Source of the DNA: CAVORB01 sp964395315
GTDB taxonomy: Bacteria; Pseudomonadota; Gammaproteobacteria; Chromatiales; Chromatiaceae
DNA length: 48,458 bases
NCBI GenBank assembly: GCA_964395315.1
Contig: CAYNBI010000016.1
Coordinates: 1 to 48,458, forward strand
Direction: 5' to 3'
Notes under the pieces: model-generated
Told to the model about the DNA's origin: nothing
What the model saw: only the letters and a program-made list of their open reading frames with translations
The model's database searches: none
Shown: positions 24,833 to 34,641 of the stretch, piece after piece
Numbering within the stretch: position 1 is the stretch's first letter
Layout of the letters: each line of letters starts with the position of its first letter
Made by a program: the position numbers and the translations under genes

Positions 24833-25689
24833 ACACCTCATTGCTGATCTGCACCGACCTGGACCGGACCCTGATTCCCAATGGGCCTCAGCCTGAATCG
24901 CCGGATGCCCGGAGGCTGTTCGCGACCCTGGTGGCGCGCGGCGAGGTCTCCCTTGCGTACGTCAGCGGGCGCCACCGCGCCCTCGTCCAGCAGGCGATGG
25001 CGGACTATCAGCTGCCCTTGCCCGACTTCGTGATCGGCGACGTGGGGACCAGCCTCTACCGGGTTGAGACCGACGCAGAGTGGTCGCCTCGCCCCGAATG
25101 GGAGGCGCACATCGGCGCCGATTGGGCCGGCGCCTCGGTGGAGGATCTCAAGGGACTGCTCGCGGGCATTGTCCAGCTGCGCCTGCAGGAGCCGGCCAAG
25201 CAGGGGCGCTTCAAGCTGAGCTTCTACGCCGCGCCCGATGCGGACCAGAGCGGGCTGGTCGAGGAGGTGAGGGGGCGGATCGGCGCCCAGGGCATGCGCG
25301 CCAGTCTGATCTGGAGCGTCGATGAGGCCGCCGATGTCGGTCTGCTCGATGTGCTGCCAGAGCGGGCGACCAAGTACCACGCCATCGAGTTTCTCATCGA
25401 GCAGGAGGGTTTCGGGATCGAGCAGGTCGTCTTCTCCGGCGACAGCGGCAATGACCTCGAACCGTTGACAAGCCCCCTCCCGGCGGTGCTGGTGGCCAAC
25501 GCCCATCCCTCGGTGCGCGAGGAGGCGCTGCGCGTCGTGCGCGAGCGCGGGCTGGCGGATCGTCTCTACTGCGCCGAGGGCGGCTTCCTCGGCATGAACG
25601 GGAACTACGCCGCCGGCATCCTGGAGGGGGTGGCGCACTACCAGCCCGTGGCGCGGCACTGGCTCGAGGGGGCGACGGACGTCTCATGA
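24829..25689 (+). CDS. spp: Sucrose-phosphate phosphatase
   Basis: This HAD-superfamily phosphatase removes the phosphate from sucrose 6-phosphate and makes sucrose synthesis irreversible. All motifs are intact in the 286 residues: DLDRTL (motif I), VSGR (motif II), a lysine in RATKYHAIEFLI (motif III) and SGDSGNDLE (motif IV). The start overlaps the end of the synthase gene and the stop overlaps the start of the fructokinase gene, so the three are translationally coupled. Comparing its intact motifs with the drifted HAD domain of the preceding synthase shows the two domains are paralogues. Confidence 0.94.
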   Translation: MNTSLLICTDLDRTLIPNGPQPESPDARRLFATLVARGEVSLAYVSGRHRALVQQAMADYQLPLPDFVIGDVGTSLYRVETDAEWSPRPEWEAHIGADWAGASVEDLKGLLAGIVQLRLQEPAKQGRFKLSFYAAPDADQSGLVEEVRGRIGAQGMRASLIWSVDEAADVGLLDVLPERATKYHAIEFLIEQEGFGIEQVVFSGDSGNDLEPLTSPLPAVLVANAHPSVREEALRVVRERGLADRLYCAEGGFLGMNGNYAAGILEGVAHYQPVARHWLEGATDVS

Positions 25690-26597
25690 CAAGCAGCGGC
25701 CGGCACCCGGTATGCGTCTTCGGCGAGGTCTTGTTCGATGTCTTCCCTGACGGCAAGCAGGTCCTGGGCGGCGCTCCGTTCAACGTGGCCTGGCATCTCC
25801 AGGCCTTTGGCCAGTCCCCATGGTTCATCAGCAGCGTGGGTGACGATGCAGCGGGTGAGCACATCCGCGCCGCCATGGCCGATTGGGGCATGGCCGTCGG
25901 CGGCCTGGCGACCGACCCGGTGCATCCGACCGGCCGGGTGACCGTCAGTCTGAACGCGGGCGAGCCTACCTACGAGATCGTCGACCGTTGCGCATACGAT
26001 TACATCGATCTCCAATCGATGCGCGAGCCTCCTGCGTGCGGGTTGCTGTATCACGGCAGCCTGGCCGTGAGGAACCCGGTCTCGGCGCGGAGCCTCGCGG
26101 CGCTCAAGGCCGGCGGTCCGAGCACCGTTTTCGTCGACGTGAACCTGCGCGATCCCTGGTGGTCGGCCGAGGTTGTGCGCGAGATGGTGCGCGGTGCGGA
26201 TTGGGTGAAGCTCAATCGGGACGAGCTCGCCCTGCTCGCCGGCGGGTCGGATGATCCCACCGAACGTGCGCGCCGATTCAGGGCTGAGAACGGCCTGGCC
26301 GGACTGGTCGTCACCCTGGGTGCGCGGGGGGCGATGGGATTCGCCGGCGATGACGAGGTAGCCGAGGCCGCTCCCCCGCCGGCCCTGAGGGTGGTCGACG
26401 CGGTCGGGGCTGGCGATGCCTTCGCGGCGGTGCTGATCCTCGCTATCGCGGAGGGCTGGCCGCTCGCCGTCACCCTGGAGCGGGCGCAGGAGTTTGCCTC
26501 GCGTGTCGTCCAGCAAACGGGCGCGACCGCCGCCAATCGGGACTTTTACCTGCCATTCGTCGATGCTTGGGGCCTGGGGGACCGTCCGGTGACCTAG
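25686..26597 (+). CDS. fruK: Fructokinase, PfkB (ribokinase) family
   Basis: The 303-residue kinase phosphorylates free fructose with ATP. PfkB signatures are the N-terminal GEVLFDVFPDGKQVLGGAPFN, the sugar-binding GGAPFNVAWHL, and the ATP-site/catalytic DAVGAGDAFAAVLI with its catalytic Asp. Its place between sucrose-phosphatase and amylosucrase matches the sps-spp-fruK-ams clusters described in halotolerant methanotrophs, where it recovers fructose released by amylosucrase. The symbol follows that usage and does not mean 1-phosphofructokinase. ATG at 25686 overlaps the upstream stop. A second sugar kinase of the unrelated ROK family is at 5.2-6.1 kb. Confidence 0.92.
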   Translation: MTSSGRHPVCVFGEVLFDVFPDGKQVLGGAPFNVAWHLQAFGQSPWFISSVGDDAAGEHIRAAMADWGMAVGGLATDPVHPTGRVTVSLNAGEPTYEIVDRCAYDYIDLQSMREPPACGLLYHGSLAVRNPVSARSLAALKAGGPSTVFVDVNLRDPWWSAEVVREMVRGADWVKLNRDELALLAGGSDDPTERARRFRAENGLAGLVVTLGARGAMGFAGDDEVAEAAPPPALRVVDAVGAGDAFAAVLILAIAEGWPLAVTLERAQEFASRVVQQTGATAANRDFYLPFVDAWGLGDRPVT

Positions 26598-26655
26598 GCA
26601 CGCCTCCGACCCCTGGCCCTCCCTGCAACGCTTTCTCACGGACCGCCCGCCAAAG

Positions 26656-28629
26656 ATGTACGAACAGGTCTCGCACGCATTGCTCAACGACATCCTCGAT
26701 GAGCTCAAGCCCGCTATACGCCGCCAGGATCTTCGGCACTTCTACACCCGTCTCGGCGCCAATTTCTACGCGGTCTATTCGCTGTTCCACCATCTGTACG
26801 GGCAGCGACCGGACTTCAAGGAGCAGATCCTCAGGCTGGTGGAGCGCCTCGCCCTGGCATACGTCGATCGGCCGGCGGAGCTTGAGCGCCTCGATATGGA
26901 ACGGGAGGAGGACCACAATTGGTTTCTGAGCCAGGAGTGGGTCGGGATGGCACTCTACTCGGATGGCTTCGCCGGTGACCTGGCCGGGCTCGAGTCGCAT
27001 CTCCCCTACCTGCAGGAGCTCGGTATCAGCATGGTTCACGTCATGCCCATCCTGCAGTGTCCGCGGGGCGCGAGCGATGGCGGTTACGCCGTAAGCGACT
27101 TCCGCGCCATCGACGAGCGCGCCGGAACCCTGGAGGACGTGCGGCGCCTTTCGGCGTCGATGCGCAAGCGCGGGATGCTGCTCGCCCTGGACGTGGTGGT
27201 CAACCATACCTCCGACGAGCATGCCTGGGCTCAGCGCGCGCGGGAAGGCGACAAGTCACGTCAGGACTACTACTACATCTTTCCCAACCGCGACATCCCG
27301 GACATGTTCGAAGAGACCATGCCCGAGATCTTCCCGGAGACGGCCCCCGGCAACTTCACCTATGACGAGGTCATGGGCAAATGGGTGATGACCGTCTTCA
27401 ACCGCTACCAGTGGGACCTCAACTACAGCAATCCCGCTGTCTTCATCGAGATGGTGGACATCATCCTCTTCTGGGCCAACCAGGGCGCGGACATCGTGCG
27501 CCTGGACGCCGTGGCCTTTCTGTGGAAGAAGATCGGGACCAACTGCCAGAACGAGCGCGAGGCGCACCTGATCCTGCAGATGATGAAGGACTGCTGTCAG
27601 ATCGTCGCGCCGGGGGTGCTGTTCATCGCCGAGGCCATCGTGGCTCCGGTGGAGATCATCCGATACTTCGGCGAGGACGCGGTCATCGCCAAGGAGTGCG
27701 AGATCGCCTACAACGCGACCCTGATGGCCCTGCTTTGGGATACGGTCGCGACCAAGAATGCCAAGCTCCTCAGCCAGGGCATCCGTAGCCTTCCCGCCAA
27801 GCTCGACCGGGCAACCTGGCTCAACTACGTGCGTTGCCACGACGACATCGGCCTCGGTTTCGACGACGCGGACATCCGCGCCTGCGGGTACGATCCCGTC
27901 GCTCACCGGCGGTTCCTGCTAGCCTACTTCACCGGTGGCTTCGAGAGTTCGGCGGCCAGGGGGCTGCCCTTCGGCGTGAATCCCAAGACCGGCGACGCCC
28001 GCATTTCCGGCTCTCTGGCCTCGTTGGTCGGACTCGAGGTGGCGCTGGAGCTTGGGGACCAGAAGGCGACCGACGACGCCATCGCCGTGATTCTCATGCT
28101 GCACGGGATCATCATGTCCTTCGGCGGCATTCCGCTGCTCTACTACGGCGATGAGATCGGCACCCTGAACGACTGCACTTACCTGCAGGACGAGAGCAAG
28201 GCCGGCGACAACCGCTGGATGCACCGCCCGCGCATCGACTGGGAGAGGGCCGAGCGGCGCCATCAGCACGGAACACCCGAGCAGCGTATCTTCGATGGCC
28301 TGCGGCGCATGATCTCGGTGCGTAAGACCGTGTCCGCGTTCTCGGACTTCAACAACCGGGAGCTGATCGACGTCGGCGATCCACACCTGTTCGTCTTCCT
28401 GCGAACCAGCCCGGTGATGAGCTCCGAGGCGGTGCTGGTGGTCGCCAACTTCGACGCCTCGCCGAGCTACCTTGACCTCGGGGATCTCGGCAACCGGGGC
28501 ATGTTCCAGTTCGGGCACCTCAAGGACCTGGTGACCGGAGAGGCCCCGGCCCTGTTCAACGGCCGCCTGGTCATCCCCGCCTATCGCTTCTACTGGCTGA
28601 CCGATCAGCGCCCGGGGGCGGTCCTTTAG
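26656..28629 (+). CDS. ams: Amylosucrase (GH13)
   Basis: Amylosucrase uses sucrose as donor to build alpha-1,4-glucan and releases fructose, or hydrolyses sucrose. The 657-residue protein has the amylosucrase N-terminal helical domain (about 1-90), then a (beta/alpha)8 barrel with the GH13 regions: LDVVVNHTSDEH, the nucleophile in ADIVRLDAVAFLWK, the acid/base Glu in FIAEAIVAPVE, and NYVRCHDDIGLG. The closing beta domain contains LVVANFDASP. No signal peptide, so it acts on internal sucrose. It lies 58 bases after the fructokinase. With sps and spp upstream, the cluster can both make sucrose and convert it into glycogen-like glucan plus fructose. The ribosome site is weak. Confidence 0.94.
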   Translation: MYEQVSHALLNDILDELKPAIRRQDLRHFYTRLGANFYAVYSLFHHLYGQRPDFKEQILRLVERLALAYVDRPAELERLDMEREEDHNWFLSQEWVGMALYSDGFAGDLAGLESHLPYLQELGISMVHVMPILQCPRGASDGGYAVSDFRAIDERAGTLEDVRRLSASMRKRGMLLALDVVVNHTSDEHAWAQRAREGDKSRQDYYYIFPNRDIPDMFEETMPEIFPETAPGNFTYDEVMGKWVMTVFNRYQWDLNYSNPAVFIEMVDIILFWANQGADIVRLDAVAFLWKKIGTNCQNEREAHLILQMMKDCCQIVAPGVLFIAEAIVAPVEIIRYFGEDAVIAKECEIAYNATLMALLWDTVATKNAKLLSQGIRSLPAKLDRATWLNYVRCHDDIGLGFDDADIRACGYDPVAHRRFLLAYFTGGFESSAARGLPFGVNPKTGDARISGSLASLVGLEVALELGDQKATDDAIAVILMLHGIIMSFGGIPLLYYGDEIGTLNDCTYLQDESKAGDNRWMHRPRIDWERAERRHQHGTPEQRIFDGLRRMISVRKTVSAFSDFNNRELIDVGDPHLFVFLRTSPVMSSEAVLVVANFDASPSYLDLGDLGNRGMFQFGHLKDLVTGEAPALFNGRLVIPAYRFYWLTDQRPGAVL

Positions 28630-28683
28630 GGACCGCCGATCGCTCCGCCGTTACCTGCGGCAGGTGAATGTGACGTGATGATC

Positions 28684-28727
28684 TTGGCCAGGATGGCCAA
28701 TAACCGGGATCCCTTGCCTTCCCGGTT
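28684..28727 (+). terminator. Two adjacent perfect hairpins after amylosucrase
   Basis: TTGGCCA / TGGCCAA (28684-28700, 3-base loop) is followed at once by AACCGGGA / TCCCGGTT (28702-28727, 10-base loop). They lie 55 bases past the amylosucrase stop and before the recA promoter. No T-run follows, so this may be a weak or bidirectional terminator, or an mRNA 3'-end stabiliser. Confidence 0.5.
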
Positions 28728-28732
28728 CGCCG

Positions 28733-28763
28733 TTGTGACGGCGTCGGGGTCCTATGTGATAAT
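28733..28763 (+). promoter_or_regulatory. Possible recA promoter
   Basis: TTGTGA (28733-28738) and GATAAT (28758-28763) are separated by 19 bases, slightly long. No CTGT-N8-ACAG LexA box is visible around it, which is unusual for a gammaproteobacterial recA. Confidence 0.33.
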
Positions 28764-28850
28764 CAAAAGCTTTCGGACAGGGACGCGACCCAACGGTGCG
28801 CCTCTCAACCCATAGTCCGGCGCATGCGCCGCGAATGCTCGGGAGATACG

Positions 28851-29882
28851 ATGGACGACAACCGCAAGAAGGCCTTGGCGGCGGCCCTGAGTCAGATCGA
28901 AAAGCAGTTCGGCAAGGGTTCGGTCATGCGCATGGGCGACGTTGGCGCCGTGCGCAACGTCGAGGTCATCTCGACCGGATCGCTCGGCCTCGACCTGGCG
29001 CTTGGCATCGGCGGCGTGCCGAAGGGCCGGGTGGTGGAGATCTATGGGCCAGAGTCTTCGGGCAAGACGACGCTCACCCTGCACATCGTGGCCGAGGCCC
29101 AGAAGCAGGGCGGTACGGCGGCGTTCGTGGATGCCGAGCACGCCCTCGATCCGGTCTACGCCGAGAAGCTTGGCGTGAACATGGACGAGCTGCTGGTCTC
29201 CCAGCCGGACACCGGCGAACAGGCGCTGGAGATCACGGATATGCTGGTGCGCTCCGGCGCCGTGGACGTGGTGGTCGTGGACTCGGTCGCGGCCCTGACA
29301 CCCAAGGCCGAGATCGAGGGGGAGATGGGCGACTCCCACGTCGGGCTGCAGGCTCGCCTCATGTCCCAGGCCCTGCGCAAGCTGACCGGCAACATCAAGC
29401 GCTCCAACTGCGTAGTGGTCTTCATCAACCAGATCCGGATGAAGATCGGGGTGATGTTCGGCAATCCCGAAACCACCACCGGTGGCAACGCCCTCAAGTT
29501 CTACTCATCCGTTCGCCTTGACATCCGCCGCACCGGTGCCATCAAGAAAGGAGACGAGGTGGTCGGCAACGAGACCAAGGTCAAGGTGGTGAAAAACAAG
29601 GTCGCGCCGCCTTTCAAGCAGACGACCTTCGACATTCTCTACGGAGAGGGCATCTCCCGTGAGGGGGAGATCATCGATCTTGGCGCCCAACAGGGCGTGA
29701 TCGAGAAGTCCGGCGCCTGGTACAGCTACGGCGGCAATCGCATCGGCCAGGGTAAGGACAACGTGCGCAACTTCCTCAAGGAGAATCCGGAGCTGGCGAG
29801 CGAGATCGAGGCCAAGATCCGAGCGCAAGTCCTGCCCCGGGCCGACGTGGAATCGACCGCGGCAGATCCGGCCGAGGCGTGA
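28851..29882 (+). CDS. recA: Recombinase RecA
   Basis: RecA forms filaments on single-stranded DNA, drives homologous strand exchange, and promotes LexA self-cleavage. The 343-residue protein has Walker A GPESSGKTT, Walker B VVVVDSVAALTP, the L1/L2 region including FINQIRMKIGVMFGNPETT, and a short acidic C-terminus. ATG 28851 follows GGGAGATACG; a few upstream in-frame codons are not needed. The stop overlaps the GTG start of recX. Length and start agree with well-known orthologues. Confidence 0.98.
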   Translation: MDDNRKKALAAALSQIEKQFGKGSVMRMGDVGAVRNVEVISTGSLGLDLALGIGGVPKGRVVEIYGPESSGKTTLTLHIVAEAQKQGGTAAFVDAEHALDPVYAEKLGVNMDELLVSQPDTGEQALEITDMLVRSGAVDVVVVDSVAALTPKAEIEGEMGDSHVGLQARLMSQALRKLTGNIKRSNCVVVFINQIRMKIGVMFGNPETTTGGNALKFYSSVRLDIRRTGAIKKGDEVVGNETKVKVVKNKVAPPFKQTTFDILYGEGISREGEIIDLGAQQGVIEKSGAWYSYGGNRIGQGKDNVRNFLKENPELASEIEAKIRAQVLPRADVESTAADPAEA

Positions 29883-30331
29883 CCCTGGATTCGGACCCTG
29901 GGCGGGACGCCATCAGGTTGCTGGCCTCGCGCGAGCACAGCCGTCATGAGCTGGGAGTCAAGCTGCGGGCGCGCGGCTATGGTGCCGGCGAGGTCGAGGC
30001 GGTCCTCGACGACCTGGGCCGCCGCGGTTTGCTGAGCGATGCGCGCATGGCCGAGGCCTACGTCGCGGAGCGCGTGCGCAAGGGATTCGGTCCGGTGCGG
30101 GTGCGTCACGAGCTGCGCCGGCGGGGCGTCCCGGAGGCGCTCATCGACGCCCACGTCGAGCGGGGTGCGGACGAGTGGTTGGAACGATTGATGGTGGTGC
30201 ACGACAAGAAATTCGGCGCCGGCCGGGCCCATGACGCCAAAGAGCGTGCCCGTCGCGGCCGGTTCCTGGAGCAGCGTGGATTCCCGTTGGACCTGATTGC
30301 GCGTTTCCTGCGTGGCGACGACGAGTTCTGA
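29879..30331 (+). CDS. recX: Regulatory protein RecX
   Basis: RecX binds along the RecA filament and restrains its activity. The 150-residue, basic, all-helical protein shows the three-helix repeats of the family: AIRLLASREHSRHELGVKL, then DDLGRRGLLSDARMAEAYV and GFGPVRVRHELRRRGVPEAL. The start is GTG at 29879, overlapping the recA stop codon, so it is translated by coupling and expected at a lower level than RecA. Order recA-recX-alaS is common in gammaproteobacteria. Confidence 0.93.
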   Translation: MTLDSDPGRDAIRLLASREHSRHELGVKLRARGYGAGEVEAVLDDLGRRGLLSDARMAEAYVAERVRKGFGPVRVRHELRRRGVPEALIDAHVERGADEWLERLMVVHDKKFGAGRAHDAKERARRGRFLEQRGFPLDLIARFLRGDDEF

Positions 30332-30377
30332 GGCCAGCCCCCGAACGTTTTAACGCGAGTCATCCGAGTTTGCCGCC

Positions 30378-32981
<2,604 letters not shown>

Positions 32982-33081
32982 GCCGCTGGTTCCCGGCTGA
33001 TTCCGCTCCCGAGTCTGGCGCTGCACCGTGGCAGACCAGAAGAATCCAATTTTCGGCAGTGTATAGAGCATAGGTGTTGGT

Positions 33082-34305
33082 ATGGCTCTGATCGTTCAAA
33101 AATATGGCGGCACGTCCGTCGGCAGTGTGGAGCGCATTCAAGCGGTGGCCCAACGGGTCAAGGTCTGGCGCGACCGCGGCGACCAGGTGGTGGTGGTCGT
33201 GTCCGCGATGTCTGGCGAGACGGATCGCCTGATCGGACTCGCCAAGTCGATCCAGGAGAGGCCCAGTCCGCGGGAGCTCGACGTCCTTCTGTCCACCGGC
33301 GAGCAGGTGACCATCGCGCTGCTGAGCATGGCTCTGGAGCACATGGGTTGCCCCGCGAGGTCCTACACTGGCGGCCAGGTCCACATACTCACCGACAGCG
33401 CACACAACAAGGCGCGCATTCGCGACATCGACGGCGCTCGGGTCAAGGCGGACCTGGAGGCGGGGCGGGTCGTGGTGGTGGCGGGCTTCCAAGGCGTGGA
33501 CGAGAAAGGCGACATCACCACTCTGGGTCGCGGCGGGTCCGACACCTCGGCGGTTGCGGTCGCCGCGGCGCTGAAGGCCGACGAGTGCCAGATCTACACC
33601 GACGTCAACGGCGTGTACACCACGGATCCGCGCATCGAGCCCAAGGCCCGCAAGCTCGATCGCATCACCTTCGAGGAGATGCTGGAGATGGCGAGCCTGG
33701 GTTCCAAGGTCCTGCAGATCCGGTCGGTCGAGTTCGCCGGCAAGTACCGGGTACCGCTGCGTGTACTCTCCAGCTTCGAGGAGGGGGAGGGCACGCTCAT
33801 CACATTCGAGGAGGAAGCTGTGGAAGACGCCGTCATCTCTGGTATCGCGTTCAATCGGGACGAGGCCAAGCTCACCATCCTGGGCGTTCCGGACCAGCCG
33901 GGCGTCGCCCACAAGATCCTGGGGCCGGTCTCGGACGCCAACATCGAGGTCGACATGATCGTCCAGAACATCGCCGCGGACGAGGCGACGACCGACTTCA
34001 CCTTCACCGTGCACCGCAATGACTACGGCCGCGCGATGGAGATATTGGACGCCATCGCCAGGGAGCTGTCCGCGCGCCAGGTGCTGGGGGACAACCGAAT
34101 CGTCAAGATATCGCTGGTCGGAGTCGGGATGCGTTCCCACGCCGGGATCGCGAGCAAGATGTTCGCCGCGCTCGCAAAGGAAGGAATCAACATCCGTATG
34201 ATCTCGACGTCCGAGATCAAGATCTCCGTGGTGGTGGACGAAAAGTACCTGGAGCTCGGGGTGCGCGCGCTGCACGACGCCTTCGGTCTCGAGGGCGCCG
34301 CCTGA
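33082..34305 (+). CDS. lysC: Aspartokinase
   Basis: Aspartokinase phosphorylates L-aspartate, the first step toward lysine, methionine, threonine and diaminopimelate. The 407-residue protein has the N-terminal kinase motif VQKYGGTSVGSVERI, the GFQGVDEKGDITTLGRGGSDTSA-type active-site segment, and two C-terminal ACT domains (from about residue 265; MRSHAGIASKMFAALAKEGI and ISTSEIKISVVV mark the second) for feedback control by lysine and/or threonine. It is monofunctional, with no homoserine dehydrogenase domain. It lies 100 bases after alaS with an AGGTG ribosome site. No lysine riboswitch would fit in that short gap. Confidence 0.96.
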   Translation: MALIVQKYGGTSVGSVERIQAVAQRVKVWRDRGDQVVVVVSAMSGETDRLIGLAKSIQERPSPRELDVLLSTGEQVTIALLSMALEHMGCPARSYTGGQVHILTDSAHNKARIRDIDGARVKADLEAGRVVVVAGFQGVDEKGDITTLGRGGSDTSAVAVAAALKADECQIYTDVNGVYTTDPRIEPKARKLDRITFEEMLEMASLGSKVLQIRSVEFAGKYRVPLRVLSSFEEGEGTLITFEEEAVEDAVISGIAFNRDEAKLTILGVPDQPGVAHKILGPVSDANIEVDMIVQNIAADEATTDFTFTVHRNDYGRAMEILDAIARELSARQVLGDNRIVKISLVGVGMRSHAGIASKMFAALAKEGINIRMISTSEIKISVVVDEKYLELGVRALHDAFGLEGAA

Positions 34306-34641
34306 TCGGCACCGCTTCTCTGCCGGCCGCCGGTTTTGCCGCGGCGTCCCAGTCTTCGTGGCCGTTCGGAGAAGTTGATTGTGGGCCATCCTGGTCCCAG
34401 TCAGCACCCCACACGAGAATCACGGTTCTCGGGTGACATCCCTTTCGGAGAGCGGCCTGAGGTAGTCGGTCAGCGGCGCGGACGGGGGTGCTTGCAGCGG
34501 TTCCCTCGCCGTTCCCGTTGCCGACTGCCCAATCCGTTCGCGCACACCTCTCGACGGGGGAACTGCTTCGCCGCCAGTCTGACACGCCAGGCCTGGTGTG
34601 GACCGAGCAGATACCCCGCCCGACAAGCAGATACGGCCGCC
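34306..34641. other. 336-bp gap between lysC and the MscS-family gene
   Basis: I see no gene, tRNA or csrA here. Sequence is GC-rich without clear promoter hexamers or strong terminators. The open frame that extends upstream from the channel gene into this region lacks a start with a ribosome site and is Arg/Pro-rich non-coding-like sequence. Confidence 0.5.

Noticed and set aside
28630..28850. LexA operator before recA
   Set aside because: No CTGT-N8-ACAG or close variant seen.
32982..33081. Looked for csrA or tRNA genes around alaS-lysC as in related genomes
   Set aside because: The gap is 100 bases with no coding frame and no cloverleaf; the gap after lysC is also empty.
32982..33081. 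Lysine riboswitch before lysC
   Set aside because: The gap is too short for the known element and shows none of its helices.
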